Assembly (NCBI GenBank): GCA_965228615.1
Contig: CBDDHT010000004.1
Location: forward strand, 2,604,001 to 2,668,000
Origin: CBDDHT01 sp965228615
Lineage (GTDB): Bacteria; Pseudomonadota; Alphaproteobacteria; Rhizobiales; Methyloligellaceae
Reading direction: 5' to 3'
Length of the DNA stretch: 64,000 nucleotides
Made by a program: the position numbers and the translations under genes. This document shows positions 32,803 through 42,675 of the stretch, piece by piece; position 1 is the first letter of the stretch, and each line of letters begins with the position of its first letter. A model generated the notes under the pieces. The model searched no databases. It had not been told where the DNA came from and saw only the letters and a list, made by a program, of their open reading frames with translations.

Positions 32803-34653
32803 ATGTCGTCACGATTAGCCCTTATTGCCGCAACTTTCCTCGCCTTTGGCCTTTCCTGGGGCCCTCTGCCAACCTCGGCCGAAGATCAACGCCATCACGC
32901 CCTGTCGCTGGTCGGCGAGCCGAAATACGGGCCTGATTTCAAACATTTCGGATGGGTCAATCCCAAGGCACCCAAAGGCGGCGATATCCGCATGTTCGCG
33001 CAGGGAACCTTCGACAGCCTCAATCCCTATCCGGTCAAAGGCAACGCGGCCACGGGGCTGTCTCTGATCTACGATCAGTTGATGGAAGACAGCGCCCATG
33101 AGCCCTCAACCGAATATGCATTACTCGCGGAATGGGCGAGCTATCCCGACGACTACTCGTCCGTCACTTTTCAGCTTCGCGAAGGCGCACGCTTTTCCGA
33201 TGGCGAGCCCGTCAAACCCGAAGATGCCGTTTTCACACTTGGAGAGCTCAAGCGCGTCAGCCCGGCCTATCGGTTTTATTACAAGAACGTCGTAAAGGCC
33301 GAAAAAACCGGCGAACGGCAGGTCACGTTTCGCTTCGACGTGAAAGGCAACCGCGAGCTGCCGCAGATCGTCGGCCAGCTACCCATTTTGCCCAAACATT
33401 ACTGGACCGCGAAGGATAAGGACGGCAATCCGCGCGATCTCGGAAAATCGACGCTCGAAGTTCCTATCGGCTCCGGCCCCTACCGCATAAAGGAAGTGAA
33501 CGCGGGACGCAATATCGTCTATGAGCGACGCGATGATTATTGGGCCAAGGATCTGCCGATCAATGTCGGCATGTGGAATTTCGATACGCTGCGGTTCGAG
33601 TATTTCCGCGATGCCCAGATCGGCTTTGAAGCCTTCAAAGCGGGACGCCTCGATTTCTTCAACGAAAATTTGTCCAAGCGCTGGGCCACCGGCTATGACT
33701 TCAAGGCTGTCCAGAAGGGCTGGGTGGTGAAGCGCCAGATCGATCTGAAGCGCGGCGCGCCCATGCAGGGGTTTATCTTCAATACGCGGCGGAAAAAATT
33801 CTCGGATCCACGCGTGCGCCGGGCATTCAACCTCGCCTTCGATTTCGAATGGGCCAATAAGAACCTGTTCTATGGCCAGTACATCCGAACCGCCAGCTAC
33901 TTTGCCAATATGGAGTTGGCTTCCGAAGGGCTTCCGAAGGGCCGGGAACTCGAATTTCTCGAAGAGGTTCGCGACAAGGTTCCGCCCGAGGTTTTCACAA
34001 CGCCCTATACGAACCCGAAGAACGATACGCCGCGCGCGCATCGCCAGCAGCTTCGCAAGGCCATTAAACTGCTGAAGCAGGCGGGATGGCACAACAAGAA
34101 TGGGGTGCTGACCAACGCCGAGACAGGCGAGACGATGAGCGTTCAGATCCTACTCGTTTCGCCGGCCTTTCAGCGCATCGTACAGCCTTATGCACAGAGT
34201 CTCGGCCGGCTGGGCATCAAAGTCGCGATCAGGTTGGTCGACAGCTCGCAATATGAAAGCCGCCTAGAGGGCTTCGATTTCGATATGATCGTCGCGACAT
34301 TCGCGCAGTCTGAATCGCCCGGCAACGAACAGCGCAATTTCTGGGGCACAGAGTCGGCGGACCGGAAAGGCAGTCGCAATTTCATCGGCATCAAGAATCC
34401 GGCGATCGACAACATCATCGATAAGGTCATCTTCGCCAAATCGCGGGCCGATCTGGTTGCCGCAACAAAAGCGCTCGATCGTGTGCTCCTGTGGAACCAT
34501 TATATCGTACCTCAGTGGCACGTTCCCTATGCCCGGGTTGCCTACTGGGACAAACTCCGGCGGCCCGATCCCGGACCGTCGCAATCCGTCGCTTTCGTGC
34601 AGACTTGGTGGTACGACCAGGAGGCGGCCAAGCGGCTTGCCGAGGTCAACTAG
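32803..34653 (+). CDS. yejA: Peptide ABC transporter substrate-binding protein (YejA-like), first copy
   Basis: A 616-residue periplasmic binding protein of the oligopeptide/YejA family. The signal peptide is MSSRLALIAATFLAFGLSWG then PLPTSA. The family lead HALSLVGEPKYGPDFKHFGW and the SBP_bac_5 body (PIGSGPYRIKEV, ARRAFNLAFDF-like helix) follow, ending with the YejA-type VQTWWYDQEAAKRL. A GTG 19 codons upstream would add a basic stretch; ATG 32803 gives a normal signal peptide. A second, clearly paralogous binding protein gene starts three bases after its stop codon, and the permease and ATPase genes complete the system. The E. coli counterpart takes up peptides including microcin C. Confidence 0.92.
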   Translation: MSSRLALIAATFLAFGLSWGPLPTSAEDQRHHALSLVGEPKYGPDFKHFGWVNPKAPKGGDIRMFAQGTFDSLNPYPVKGNAATGLSLIYDQLMEDSAHEPSTEYALLAEWASYPDDYSSVTFQLREGARFSDGEPVKPEDAVFTLGELKRVSPAYRFYYKNVVKAEKTGERQVTFRFDVKGNRELPQIVGQLPILPKHYWTAKDKDGNPRDLGKSTLEVPIGSGPYRIKEVNAGRNIVYERRDDYWAKDLPINVGMWNFDTLRFEYFRDAQIGFEAFKAGRLDFFNENLSKRWATGYDFKAVQKGWVVKRQIDLKRGAPMQGFIFNTRRKKFSDPRVRRAFNLAFDFEWANKNLFYGQYIRTASYFANMELASEGLPKGRELEFLEEVRDKVPPEVFTTPYTNPKNDTPRAHRQQLRKAIKLLKQAGWHNKNGVLTNAETGETMSVQILLVSPAFQRIVQPYAQSLGRLGIKVAIRLVDSSQYESRLEGFDFDMIVATFAQSESPGNEQRNFWGTESADRKGSRNFIGIKNPAIDNIIDKVIFAKSRADLVAATKALDRVLLWNHYIVPQWHVPYARVAYWDKLRRPDPGPSQSVAFVQTWWYDQEAAKRLAEVN

Positions 34654-34656
34654 GCC

Positions 34657-36492
34657 GTGGGCTCGCACAGGAATCCACTGATTGCTCTGGTCTGTGTGAT
34701 CGCAGCATCGGCATTCGCAGCACCGGCAGCATGGGCGGCGGAAAAGGTCCACGGGCTGTCGGCCTTCGGTGAACTGAAATATCCGCCGGACTTTACCCAT
34801 TTCGACTATGTCAATCCGGATGCGCCCAAAGCCGGGCGATTATCGATGATCGGCACGGCAGGCCGGATAACCTTCAACAGTTTTAACGGCTTTATCCTGA
34901 AAGGCGACGCTGCGCAGGGCCTATCGGCGCTGTTCGACTCCCTCATGGTGAGAGCCTTCGATGAGCCTGATGCGGTCTATGGTCTGGTCGCAGAAAGTGT
35001 GGAAGTCGCCGAGGACCGAAGTACCGCCACTTTCAATCTGCGCCCCGAAGCCAAATTCGCCGACGGCTCGCCGCTGACAGCTGAAGACGTGGCTTTTTCA
35101 TTGGATATCCTGAAGACAAAAGGCCACCCGAATATCCGCCTGCCCCTCAGGGACGTCACCAAAGCGACCGTTCTCGGTCCCCACCGGGTAAAATTCGATT
35201 TTCAGGGGGTGCGAACGCGTGATCTGCCGCTCTTTGTCGCCACGCTGCCAATCTTCTCGAAGGCCTATTACGCGACCCGTGAGTTCGACAAGACAACGCT
35301 CGATGCCCCTCTCGGTTCAGGCCCCTATGTCATTTCCGATTTCAAACAGGGGACATTCGTCACCTACAAGCGCAAGGCCGACTATTGGGCCGCTGACCTT
35401 CCCGTCAATCGCGGCCGCTTCAATTTCGAGGAGCTGCGCTACGAATATTATCGTGACCGGACGGCAGAACTCGAAGCCCTGAAGGCCGGCGCCTATGATC
35501 TGCGAGAGGAGTTCACCTCCCGCGATTGGGCCACCGCCTATGATATTCCGCAGATCAAAGACGGCCGTCTCATAAAGCTCACAATTCCGGACGAGCGGCC
35601 ATCCGGGGCCCAGGGTTTCTTCATCAATACGCGGCTCGAACGCTTCAAGGACATCCGTGTTCGAAAAGCCCTCGCCTATGCCTTCGATTTCGAATGGACC
35701 AACAAGAACCTTTTCTACAGCCTCTACAAGCGGACCTCGAGTTTCTTCGAAAACTCGGACATGAAGGCGACCGGCAAACCCTCTGCCGAAGAACTCACTT
35801 TGCTGGAACCGTATCGCGACAAGCTGCCAAAGCCCGTTTTCGAGGAGGCCTATCGCCCGCCTGTAACGGACGGTTCGGGACGGATCCGCAAGAATCTTCG
35901 CGCGGCCACCAAGCTTCTCAATGCAGCAGGCTGGAAGCAGAAGGACGGCAAACGCCGAAACGCCGAAGGAGAGGTACTGAAGGTCGAGTTCATGATCTTC
36001 TCACCCGGATTCGAGCGTGTCATCGCACCTTATGTCAAAAATCTGGCGCAACTCGGGATCGATGCGAAGATCCGCCGGGTCGACCCGTCGCAATATGAGC
36101 AGCGGATGAAGAGTTTCGATTTCGATGTCAGCATTCAACGCTATGCGCTGAACCTGACACCCGGCATCGAACTGCGCAATTTCTGGACAACGCAGTCTGC
36201 CGGTATGAAAGGCAGCTTCAATCTCGCCGGCATTCAGGATCCTGTGGTCGACGCTCTTATCGAGAAGATTATCGAAGCCAAGAGCCGGACCGATCTCGTG
36301 ACGGCAACGCGTGCCCTCGACCGGGTCCTGCGCGCCGGACACTATTGGGTGCCGCACTGGTATAAGGCGTCCCACAATATCGCCCATTGGAACAAGTTCG
36401 GACGTCCCGAGACGAAACCGGCCTATGCCCGCGCCGTGATCGATACCTGGTGGTATGACACGGCGAAAGCTGCCAAATTGACGGCTCAATAA
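34657..36492 (+). CDS. yejA: Peptide ABC transporter substrate-binding protein (YejA-like), second copy
   Basis: A 611-residue paralogue of the preceding protein, with its own signal peptide (MGSHRNPLIALVCVIAASAF then AAPAAWA). It shares the lead GLSAFGELKYPPDFTHFDYV, the GSGPYVISDF turn, AYAFDFEWTNKNLFY and the closing VIDTWWYDTAKAAKL. The two differ at many positions, so the duplication is old and the pair probably covers different peptides. The start is GTG, three bases after the first copy's stop codon. yejB follows after 22 bases. Confidence 0.92.
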   Translation: MGSHRNPLIALVCVIAASAFAAPAAWAAEKVHGLSAFGELKYPPDFTHFDYVNPDAPKAGRLSMIGTAGRITFNSFNGFILKGDAAQGLSALFDSLMVRAFDEPDAVYGLVAESVEVAEDRSTATFNLRPEAKFADGSPLTAEDVAFSLDILKTKGHPNIRLPLRDVTKATVLGPHRVKFDFQGVRTRDLPLFVATLPIFSKAYYATREFDKTTLDAPLGSGPYVISDFKQGTFVTYKRKADYWAADLPVNRGRFNFEELRYEYYRDRTAELEALKAGAYDLREEFTSRDWATAYDIPQIKDGRLIKLTIPDERPSGAQGFFINTRLERFKDIRVRKALAYAFDFEWTNKNLFYSLYKRTSSFFENSDMKATGKPSAEELTLLEPYRDKLPKPVFEEAYRPPVTDGSGRIRKNLRAATKLLNAAGWKQKDGKRRNAEGEVLKVEFMIFSPGFERVIAPYVKNLAQLGIDAKIRRVDPSQYEQRMKSFDFDVSIQRYALNLTPGIELRNFWTTQSAGMKGSFNLAGIQDPVVDALIEKIIEAKSRTDLVTATRALDRVLRAGHYWVPHWYKASHNIAHWNKFGRPETKPAYARAVIDTWWYDTAKAAKLTAQ

Positions 36493-36514
36493 CAGAATGA
36501 AGGCCTGAAGCTGT

Positions 36515-37627
36515 ATGGCAGCCTATATCGTCCGCCGACTGCTGCTCATCATTCCGACCATGCTCGGGATCATGACCATCAGTTTCATCGTCATCCAGTT
36601 CGCGCCAGGCGGTCCGGTGGAGCGCATTATCGCTCAGGTGACTGGCACGGACGTCGCCGCGACGGCGCGCATAAGCGGACCTCAAGGCGATGCTGGTGGA
36701 GGTGCCCAGGCGCAGCTCGGCTCCGGTGACGCCGGCGTCACATCCAAATATCGCGGTGCGCAAGGGCTCGATCCCGAGTTCATCAAAGAACTTGAAAAGC
36801 AGTTTGGATTCGACAAGCCGGCCCATGAGCGTTTCGCCTTGATGTTGTGGAACTACATCCGCTTCGACTTCGGCGAGAGCTATTTCCGGGATATCGCGGT
36901 ATTGGACCTGATCGTCGAGAAGATGCCGGTCTCCATATCGCTTGGACTCTGGATGCTGTTACTCTCCTATGGAATTTCGATCCCGCTCGGCATTCGCAAG
37001 GCAGTGAAGGACGGCGCCCGCTTTGATGTCTGGACAAGCGCTGTCATTGTCGTTGGCTATGCGATTCCAGGCTTCCTATTTGCCGTTCTTCTGATCGTAC
37101 TCTTTGCCGGCGGATCGTTCCTCGACTGGTTTCCGCTTAAGGGACTGACATCGGAAAACTTCGATCAGCTGCCCTGGTACGAGAAAATCATCGACTATTT
37201 CTGGCATCTGACCCTGCCGCTTATCTCGATGGCGCTCAGTGCCTTCGCAACCACGACCTTGTTGACCAAAAACTCCTTCCTGGATGAAATCCGGAAGCAA
37301 TATGTCATGACTGCGCGGGCGAAGGGCCTTACCGAGCGCGAAGTCCTTTATGGCCATGTTTTCCGGAATGCCATGCTGATTATTATCGCAGGCTTTCCAG
37401 GGGCCTTCATCGGCGCTTTCTTCACGGGTTCACTTCTGATCGAAACGATCTTCTCACTTGACGGCCTGGGTCTGCTGTCCTTCGAGTCGATCCTGAACCG
37501 TGACTATGCTGTCGTGTTCGCGACCCTCTTTATCTTTTCGCTGGTCGGTCTTGTCGTCAGCCTGATTTCGGATCTCACCTATACATGGGTCGATCCGCGG
37601 ATCGATTTCGAGACGCGGGAGGTCTGA
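36515..37627 (+). CDS. yejB: Peptide ABC transporter permease YejB
   Basis: A 370-residue inner-membrane permease of the DppB/OppB type. It begins MAAYIVRRLLLIIPTMLGIM, as nearly all family members do, followed by a periplasmic insertion (about residues 40-95, glycine- and alanine-rich) that marks YejB. Six transmembrane segments are visible. The cytoplasmic coupling loop is QYVMTARAKGLTEREVLYGH, which contacts the ATPase. The yejE start lies five bases after its stop codon. Confidence 0.93.
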   Translation: MAAYIVRRLLLIIPTMLGIMTISFIVIQFAPGGPVERIIAQVTGTDVAATARISGPQGDAGGGAQAQLGSGDAGVTSKYRGAQGLDPEFIKELEKQFGFDKPAHERFALMLWNYIRFDFGESYFRDIAVLDLIVEKMPVSISLGLWMLLLSYGISIPLGIRKAVKDGARFDVWTSAVIVVGYAIPGFLFAVLLIVLFAGGSFLDWFPLKGLTSENFDQLPWYEKIIDYFWHLTLPLISMALSAFATTTLLTKNSFLDEIRKQYVMTARAKGLTEREVLYGHVFRNAMLIIIAGFPGAFIGAFFTGSLLIETIFSLDGLGLLSFESILNRDYAVVFATLFIFSLVGLVVSLISDLTYTWVDPRIDFETREV

Positions 37628-37632
37628 GGCTC

Positions 37633-38730
37633 ATGGATGCTCAGACCGATCCTGTGACAATCCAGGGCAAGACCGCCCCGTCGACACGAAGCCGGTTTTC
37701 GCTGTCTGCGATCAATCGACGGCGCTGGCTCAACTTCAAAGCCAACCGGCGCGGTTTCTGGAGCTTGTGGATCTTCCTATTGCTTTTCCTGGTCAGTCTG
37801 TTTGCCGAGTTTATCGCCAATGACCGCCCTTACATCATCCAGGTAGAGGGGAGTACCTACTTCCCGATTCTTTTCGACTATGAAGAGGCCGAGTTCGTCA
37901 AGGACGACCCTCTCGAAGGATTTGCCGATTATCGCGACCCGGCAGTGATCGAAGCTGTCGAAGAGCGGGGCGGATGGATGCTCTGGCCACCGATCCGCTA
38001 CAGCTACGATACGATCAATCGCGACCTGCCCGTCCCGGCGCCGGCCCCGCCTTCGGGTGAAAACTGGCTTGGATCCGACGACCAGGGGCGCGATGTCGTT
38101 GCACGCATGATCTATGGCTTCCGAATTTCGGTTCTCTTTGGACTCGTGCTGACAGTCATCTCATCCGTCATCGGTGTCTCGGCCGGGGCGGTTCAGGGGT
38201 ATTTCGGCGGTTGGACCGACCTCATCTTCCAACGCTTTATCGAGATCTGGACGAGTATTCCGGCGCTCTATCTGCTGATCATCATCGCAGCCGTGATCGA
38301 GCCGAGTTTCTGGATCCTTCTCGGCATCCTGCTGCTGTTCAGCTGGGTGTCGTTGGTGGGTGTGGTGCGGGCCGAATTTCTGCGTGGGAGAAATTTCGAA
38401 TATATCAGCGCCGCACGTGCGCTTGGGCTATCGAATGCCAAGATCATGTTCAAGCATCTGTTGCCCAATGCGATGGTCGCAACGTTGACCTTCATGCCGT
38501 TTATTCTCAACGGCTCCATCGCCACGCTGACCTCTCTCGATTTTCTGGGTTTCGGACTGCCGCCCGGCTCACCGTCTCTCGGCGAGTTGCTCGCGCAAGG
38601 TAAATCCAATGTCCAGGCCCCGTGGCTCGGGATCACCGCATTCTGCGTCATCGCGGTCATGCTCTCTCTTCTGATCTTCATCGGCGAGGCCGTCCGCGAC
38701 GCCCTCGATCCGCGAAAAACATTCTCGTGA
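37633..38730 (+). CDS. yejE: Peptide ABC transporter permease YejE
   Basis: A 365-residue permease of the DppC/OppC type. It has a long cytoplasmic N-terminus with the SRFSLSAINRRRWLNFKANR OppC-N motif, a first helix at about residues 45-65, a periplasmic domain (YFPILFDYEEAEF...) and five further helices. The coupling loop is EYISAARALGLSNAKIMFKH. ATG 37633 lies just after the yejB stop; GAGG precedes it. It pairs with YejB to form the channel. Confidence 0.93.
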   Translation: MDAQTDPVTIQGKTAPSTRSRFSLSAINRRRWLNFKANRRGFWSLWIFLLLFLVSLFAEFIANDRPYIIQVEGSTYFPILFDYEEAEFVKDDPLEGFADYRDPAVIEAVEERGGWMLWPPIRYSYDTINRDLPVPAPAPPSGENWLGSDDQGRDVVARMIYGFRISVLFGLVLTVISSVIGVSAGAVQGYFGGWTDLIFQRFIEIWTSIPALYLLIIIAAVIEPSFWILLGILLLFSWVSLVGVVRAEFLRGRNFEYISAARALGLSNAKIMFKHLLPNAMVATLTFMPFILNGSIATLTSLDFLGFGLPPGSPSLGELLAQGKSNVQAPWLGITAFCVIAVMLSLLIFIGEAVRDALDPRKTFS

Positions 38731-38776
38731 GCCGGCTTATGGGAAATCCTGAAATACAAACCGTGCAGAGGTCCGC

Positions 38777-40417
38777 ATGGTAGCATCGAGCGATAAGCCT
38801 CTTGTCGACGTCAGGGATCTGTCGGTTCTTTTCCGTTCGTCCGAAACGGAAACCCTTGCTGTCGACTCGATCTCGTTCGATATCAAACCCGGCGAGAGCG
38901 TCGCTCTGGTCGGTGAGTCGGGATCGGGAAAATCCGTCACGGCCCTTTCTATCATGCAGCTTCTGCCTTATCCGGCGGCATCTCATCCTACAGGCGAGAT
39001 CCTGTTCAAGGGCGAGAATACGATGACCATGGAGCACAGCGAACTGCGCCGCATTCGCGGCAACGCCATCTCCATGATCTTCCAGGAACCCATGACCTCG
39101 CTCAATCCGCTGCACACGATCGAGCGGCAGGTCGGTGAGATCCTGAAACTACACCGCGGACTTTCGGATAGCGCCGCCCGCGAACGTGTGCTCGACTTGC
39201 TGAACAAGGTCGGCATCCGCGATCCCGAGCAACGCCTAAACTCCTATCCGCACCAGCTCTCGGGCGGTCAGCGCCAACGCGTGATGATCGCCATGGCCCT
39301 CGCCAATGAGCCGGACCTTCTGATTGCCGACGAGCCGACGACGGCCCTCGACGTGACCATCCAGGCCCAAATCCTGAAGCTGCTCAAGGAGCTGCAGCAG
39401 GAGTTCCAAATGGCCATGCTTCTCATCACCCATGACCTTGGCATCGTTCGGAAGATGGCCGATCGAACCTGTGTCATGAATGCCGGCCAGATCGTCGAAC
39501 ACGGGCCCACCGCCGATATCTTCTCGAATCCGCAGCATGCCTACACGAAGCATCTGCTCGATGCCGAACCCAAGGGCGATCCGCCAAAGGCCGACGATTC
39601 AGCTCCAATCGTTCTGGAGACCGAAGATCTCAAGGTCTGGTTCCCGATCAAACGCGGCCTCCTGCGCCGCACGGTCGACCATATCAAGGCGGTCGACGGG
39701 CTGTCGCTGGCACTCCGGGAAGGCCAGACACTCGGCGTCGTCGGCGAATCCGGCTCGGGCAAGACAACGCTTGGGCTGGCGCTGATGCGTCTCATTTCCA
39801 GCGAAGGCCCGATCGCCTATGTTGGACAGCGCATCGACGCCTATGATTCAAAGCAGATGCGCCCCCTACGCCGCGAAATGCAGATCGTCTTCCAGGATCC
39901 TTACGGCTCTCTCAGCCCGCGTATGTCGATCGGGCAGATCATCGAGGAAGGGCTTCTCATTCAGAGCCCGGAGATGACCTATGGAGAACGCCGCGAGCGC
40001 GTCGGCAACGCGTTGGAGGAGACGGGTCTCGACGCCAATCTGCAGGACCGTTACCCGCATGAATTCTCCGGCGGCCAGCGCCAACGCATCGCCATTGCCC
40101 GCGCCATGGTACTTGAGCCGAAGTTCGTCATGCTCGATGAGCCAACCAGCGCTCTCGACATGTCGGTCCAGGCGCAGATTGTCGATCTGTTGCGCGAATT
40201 GCAGGACAGGCACAAGCTCGCCTATCTCTTCATCAGCCACGATCTCAAAGTCGTTCGCGCACTCGCCAACTATGTGATCGTGATGCGAAGCGGCAAAGTC
40301 GTCGAGCAAGGCCCGTCACAGAAAATCTTCGACAGCCCGGATACCGATTACACCAAGGCCCTGATGGCGGCAGCCTTCGAGCTTGAGATTGCCTATCAGG
40401 ACGCCGTAGCGAACTGA
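38777..40417 (+). CDS. yejF: Peptide ABC transporter ATP-binding protein YejF
   Basis: A 546-residue fusion of two ABC ATPase domains. The first has Walker A GESGSGKS (about 47), the signature LSGGQRQR and Walker B LLIADEPTTALD. The second has Walker A GESGSGKT (about 318), signature FSGGQRQR and Walker B FVMLDEPTSALD. Each domain ends with the oligopeptide-type extension (HAYTKHLLDAEP and TDYTKALMAAA). It energises the YejB/YejE channel. It follows yejE by 46 bases, and the GhrA-like gene begins eight bases after its stop codon. Confidence 0.95.
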   Translation: MVASSDKPLVDVRDLSVLFRSSETETLAVDSISFDIKPGESVALVGESGSGKSVTALSIMQLLPYPAASHPTGEILFKGENTMTMEHSELRRIRGNAISMIFQEPMTSLNPLHTIERQVGEILKLHRGLSDSAARERVLDLLNKVGIRDPEQRLNSYPHQLSGGQRQRVMIAMALANEPDLLIADEPTTALDVTIQAQILKLLKELQQEFQMAMLLITHDLGIVRKMADRTCVMNAGQIVEHGPTADIFSNPQHAYTKHLLDAEPKGDPPKADDSAPIVLETEDLKVWFPIKRGLLRRTVDHIKAVDGLSLALREGQTLGVVGESGSGKTTLGLALMRLISSEGPIAYVGQRIDAYDSKQMRPLRREMQIVFQDPYGSLSPRMSIGQIIEEGLLIQSPEMTYGERRERVGNALEETGLDANLQDRYPHEFSGGQRQRIAIARAMVLEPKFVMLDEPTSALDMSVQAQIVDLLRELQDRHKLAYLFISHDLKVVRALANYVIVMRSGKVVEQGPSQKIFDSPDTDYTKALMAAAFELEIAYQDAVAN

Positions 40418-40425
40418 GCGAACCG

Positions 40426-41367
40426 ATGGCACTCCTCATTATCAGCGGCGGCATGGACAAGGAGCAACTTGCCGGGGGAATTCGGCAGGGCAATCCGACA
40501 CGCGATGTCAGAATTTGGCCAGAGACCGGCGACGTATCGGAAATCGACATTGCCATGGTCTGGCGCGCGCCTCATGGCGAACTCGCCAAGCTCCCTAATC
40601 TCCAGCTGATCATCAATATGGGCGCCGGCGTAGATCACCTCCTTCGGGATGAGACGCTACCGGACGTACCTCTTGTGCGTTTCGTTGATCCCAATCTGAC
40701 GATGCGGATGAGCGAATATGTGACGCTTCACGTGCTCCTGCATCAGCGCCGCGTGCTTGAATATCGTGCGTTGCAGGCGCAAGCCAAATGGGAGGAGCTG
40801 CCGCAACCGGGCGCCAACGAGGTCCGTGTCGGCATCATGGGCACGGGCGTTCTCGGCCGCGATGCGGCCGAGAAGCTCGCCATGCTTGGATTTCAGGTCG
40901 CTGCCTGGAGCCGAACGGCAAAAGACCTCGGAGACATTACCTGCTTCGATGGGCAGAACGGATTGACGGATTTTCTTGCGCGGACGGATATTCTGGTTTC
41001 GCTCCTGCCACTCACGCCGGAAACCCAAGGCATTCTCAATCGACAGCTGATCGGAGGCCTGGCAAAGGATGGCCTGCTTCCCGGCCCCGTTATCATCAAT
41101 GCCGGGCGTGGCGGTCTCCAGGTCGAGACAGACATCTTGTCATGTCTGGACGATGGATCGCTGTGGGCGACGTCACTGGATGTCTTCGAGGAAGAACCTC
41201 TGCCGTCCGATAGCGCACTTTGGTCTCATCCCCGTGTCGTCATATCTCCTCACAACGCCTCGATTTCGGACGAGCGCGCCGTCTGCCACTATGTTCTCAA
41301 TCAGATAGAGCGATTTGAAGCGGGAGAGCAGCTGGAGAACATTGTCGATCGATCGCGGGGGTATTGA
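40426..41367 (+). CDS. ghrA: Glyoxylate/hydroxypyruvate reductase A-like dehydrogenase
   Basis: A 313-residue D-2-hydroxyacid dehydrogenase of the GhrA subgroup. The subgroup opening is visible (LLIISGGMD, then VWRAPHGELAKLPNLQLI) and NMGAGVDHLL. The NAD(P) loop is GIMGTGVLGRDAAE, and the catalytic residues are Arg in NAGRGGLQ (about 226), Glu in DVFEEEPL (about 255) and His in ISPHNAS (about 274). It starts eight bases after yejF, but function links it more readily to the aconitase X genes 51 bases downstream. The likely reaction is reduction of a 2-oxoacid; the true substrate may be a product of the AcnX pathway. Confidence 0.85.
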   Translation: MALLIISGGMDKEQLAGGIRQGNPTRDVRIWPETGDVSEIDIAMVWRAPHGELAKLPNLQLIINMGAGVDHLLRDETLPDVPLVRFVDPNLTMRMSEYVTLHVLLHQRRVLEYRALQAQAKWEELPQPGANEVRVGIMGTGVLGRDAAEKLAMLGFQVAAWSRTAKDLGDITCFDGQNGLTDFLARTDILVSLLPLTPETQGILNRQLIGGLAKDGLLPGPVIINAGRGGLQVETDILSCLDDGSLWATSLDVFEEEPLPSDSALWSHPRVVISPHNASISDERAVCHYVLNQIERFEAGEQLENIVDRSRGY

Positions 41368-41418
41368 TTTGTGACATTTTGCAGAGGTAGGGCGCTGCAC
41401 TTTAGGAAATGCAGGTAG

Positions 41419-42675
41419 ATGCTGACCCTGACCGCAGACGAGCAGGCTATTGTGTCAGGTGCAGACGGAAACACGGCCGAGCAGTTGGCCCTGCAACTTG
41501 TCGTCGAAGCCGCCCGGATCCTAGGTGCCGACAGACTGGTTCCCATTGTCTCCAGCCACATCGACGGATGCCTCTATCATGGCGATTCAGGCGTTCTGTA
41601 TTGCGAGCGGCTGGCTGCAAATGGCGGCCGGGTAAAAGTTCCAACGACCACCAATGTGGGCGCCCTCAACCTCCTAAATCCCGACCAGGTCCGTGTTCCA
41701 AAAGACAGGCGGGCCATGGCTGCTCGCCTGATGACAGCCCACACGCAAATGGGATGTCAGCCAACCTGGACCTGCGCGCCTTATCAGGCAGGCGCGCGGC
41801 CAGCGCTCGGAGCACAAATAGCCTGGGGTGAATCGAATGCTGTGGCCTTCGCAAACACCGTTCTCGGCGCGCGCACAAACCGATATGGCGATTTCCTCGA
41901 CATCGCCTGCGCCCTGACGGCGCGCGCGCCCAATTACGGCCTGCATCGCACCGGGGATCGACGAGCAAGATTGTTGGTCGATGTGAGCAAGCTGTCGGAA
42001 CGCCTGAAACGCGAAGATGCGTTCTATCCGGTTCTCGGCGCATTGATAGGACGTGAGGCCGGCGATGCTGTCTGTGTCGTGGATGGTCTCGCCGTGCAGC
42101 CAAACGAGGATCAACTCAAGGCGCTTTGCGCGGCCGCAGCGGCAACGGGAGCCGTCGCCTTGATCCACATTGTCGGCGTCACCCCCGAAGCCGGCAATCT
42201 CGAGGCGGCTCTTCAGGACGAGCACCCGGATGAGACGATCATTGTCGATGCCGATATGATCGATGCCGCCCGGCGCTCTCTCAGTTTGTCCACTTCCGGC
42301 ACGATCGATTGCGTGGCTCTCGGCAGCCCGCATTTTTCCGGCGACGAATGTCGGCAACTGTTGAGATTGGCCAAGGGGAGACCATTTCGCACGCCTGTCT
42401 ATGTCTGTCTTGGCAGGCACACTTTGTCGGATTTGGAGAGCGACGGCACACGCAACGCTCTCGCCGGTCTCGGCGTGGAATTCGTTGTCGATACCTGTGT
42501 CGTCGTCACTCCGATCCTACCCAAAGGCAAGGGTGTGATGATGACGAACTCGGGAAAGTTCGCTCACTATGCAATGGGCAACACCGGATACGAGCCCCAA
42601 TTCGGGGCGCTGAGCGAATGCGTCGAAAGCGCTGTTGCAGGGCGGGTTGTGCCGAATCCCGAGATATGGTCATGA
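41419..42675 (+). CDS. Aconitase X catalytic (large) subunit
   Basis: A 418-residue protein of the aconitase X family (former DUF521). Characteristic stretches are VSSHIDGCLYHGDSG, TTTNVGALNL, the cysteines of MGCQPTWTCAPYQ (Cys 113, Cys 119), WGESNAVAFANTVLGARTNR (136-155) and the C-terminal KGVMMTNSGKFAHYAMGNTG. Proteins of this family dehydrate cis-3-hydroxy-L-proline in bacteria or mevalonate 5-phosphate in archaea and carry an Fe-S centre. The swivel subunit gene overlaps by four bases (ATGA). The bacterial hydroxyproline reaction is likely but not proven here; no proline racemase or imine reductase is adjacent. A decayed second copy lies at 49743-49917. Confidence 0.88.
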   Translation: MLTLTADEQAIVSGADGNTAEQLALQLVVEAARILGADRLVPIVSSHIDGCLYHGDSGVLYCERLAANGGRVKVPTTTNVGALNLLNPDQVRVPKDRRAMAARLMTAHTQMGCQPTWTCAPYQAGARPALGAQIAWGESNAVAFANTVLGARTNRYGDFLDIACALTARAPNYGLHRTGDRRARLLVDVSKLSERLKREDAFYPVLGALIGREAGDAVCVVDGLAVQPNEDQLKALCAAAAATGAVALIHIVGVTPEAGNLEAALQDEHPDETIIVDADMIDAARRSLSLSTSGTIDCVALGSPHFSGDECRQLLRLAKGRPFRTPVYVCLGRHTLSDLESDGTRNALAGLGVEFVVDTCVVVTPILPKGKGVMMTNSGKFAHYAMGNTGYEPQFGALSECVESAVAGRVVPNPEIWS

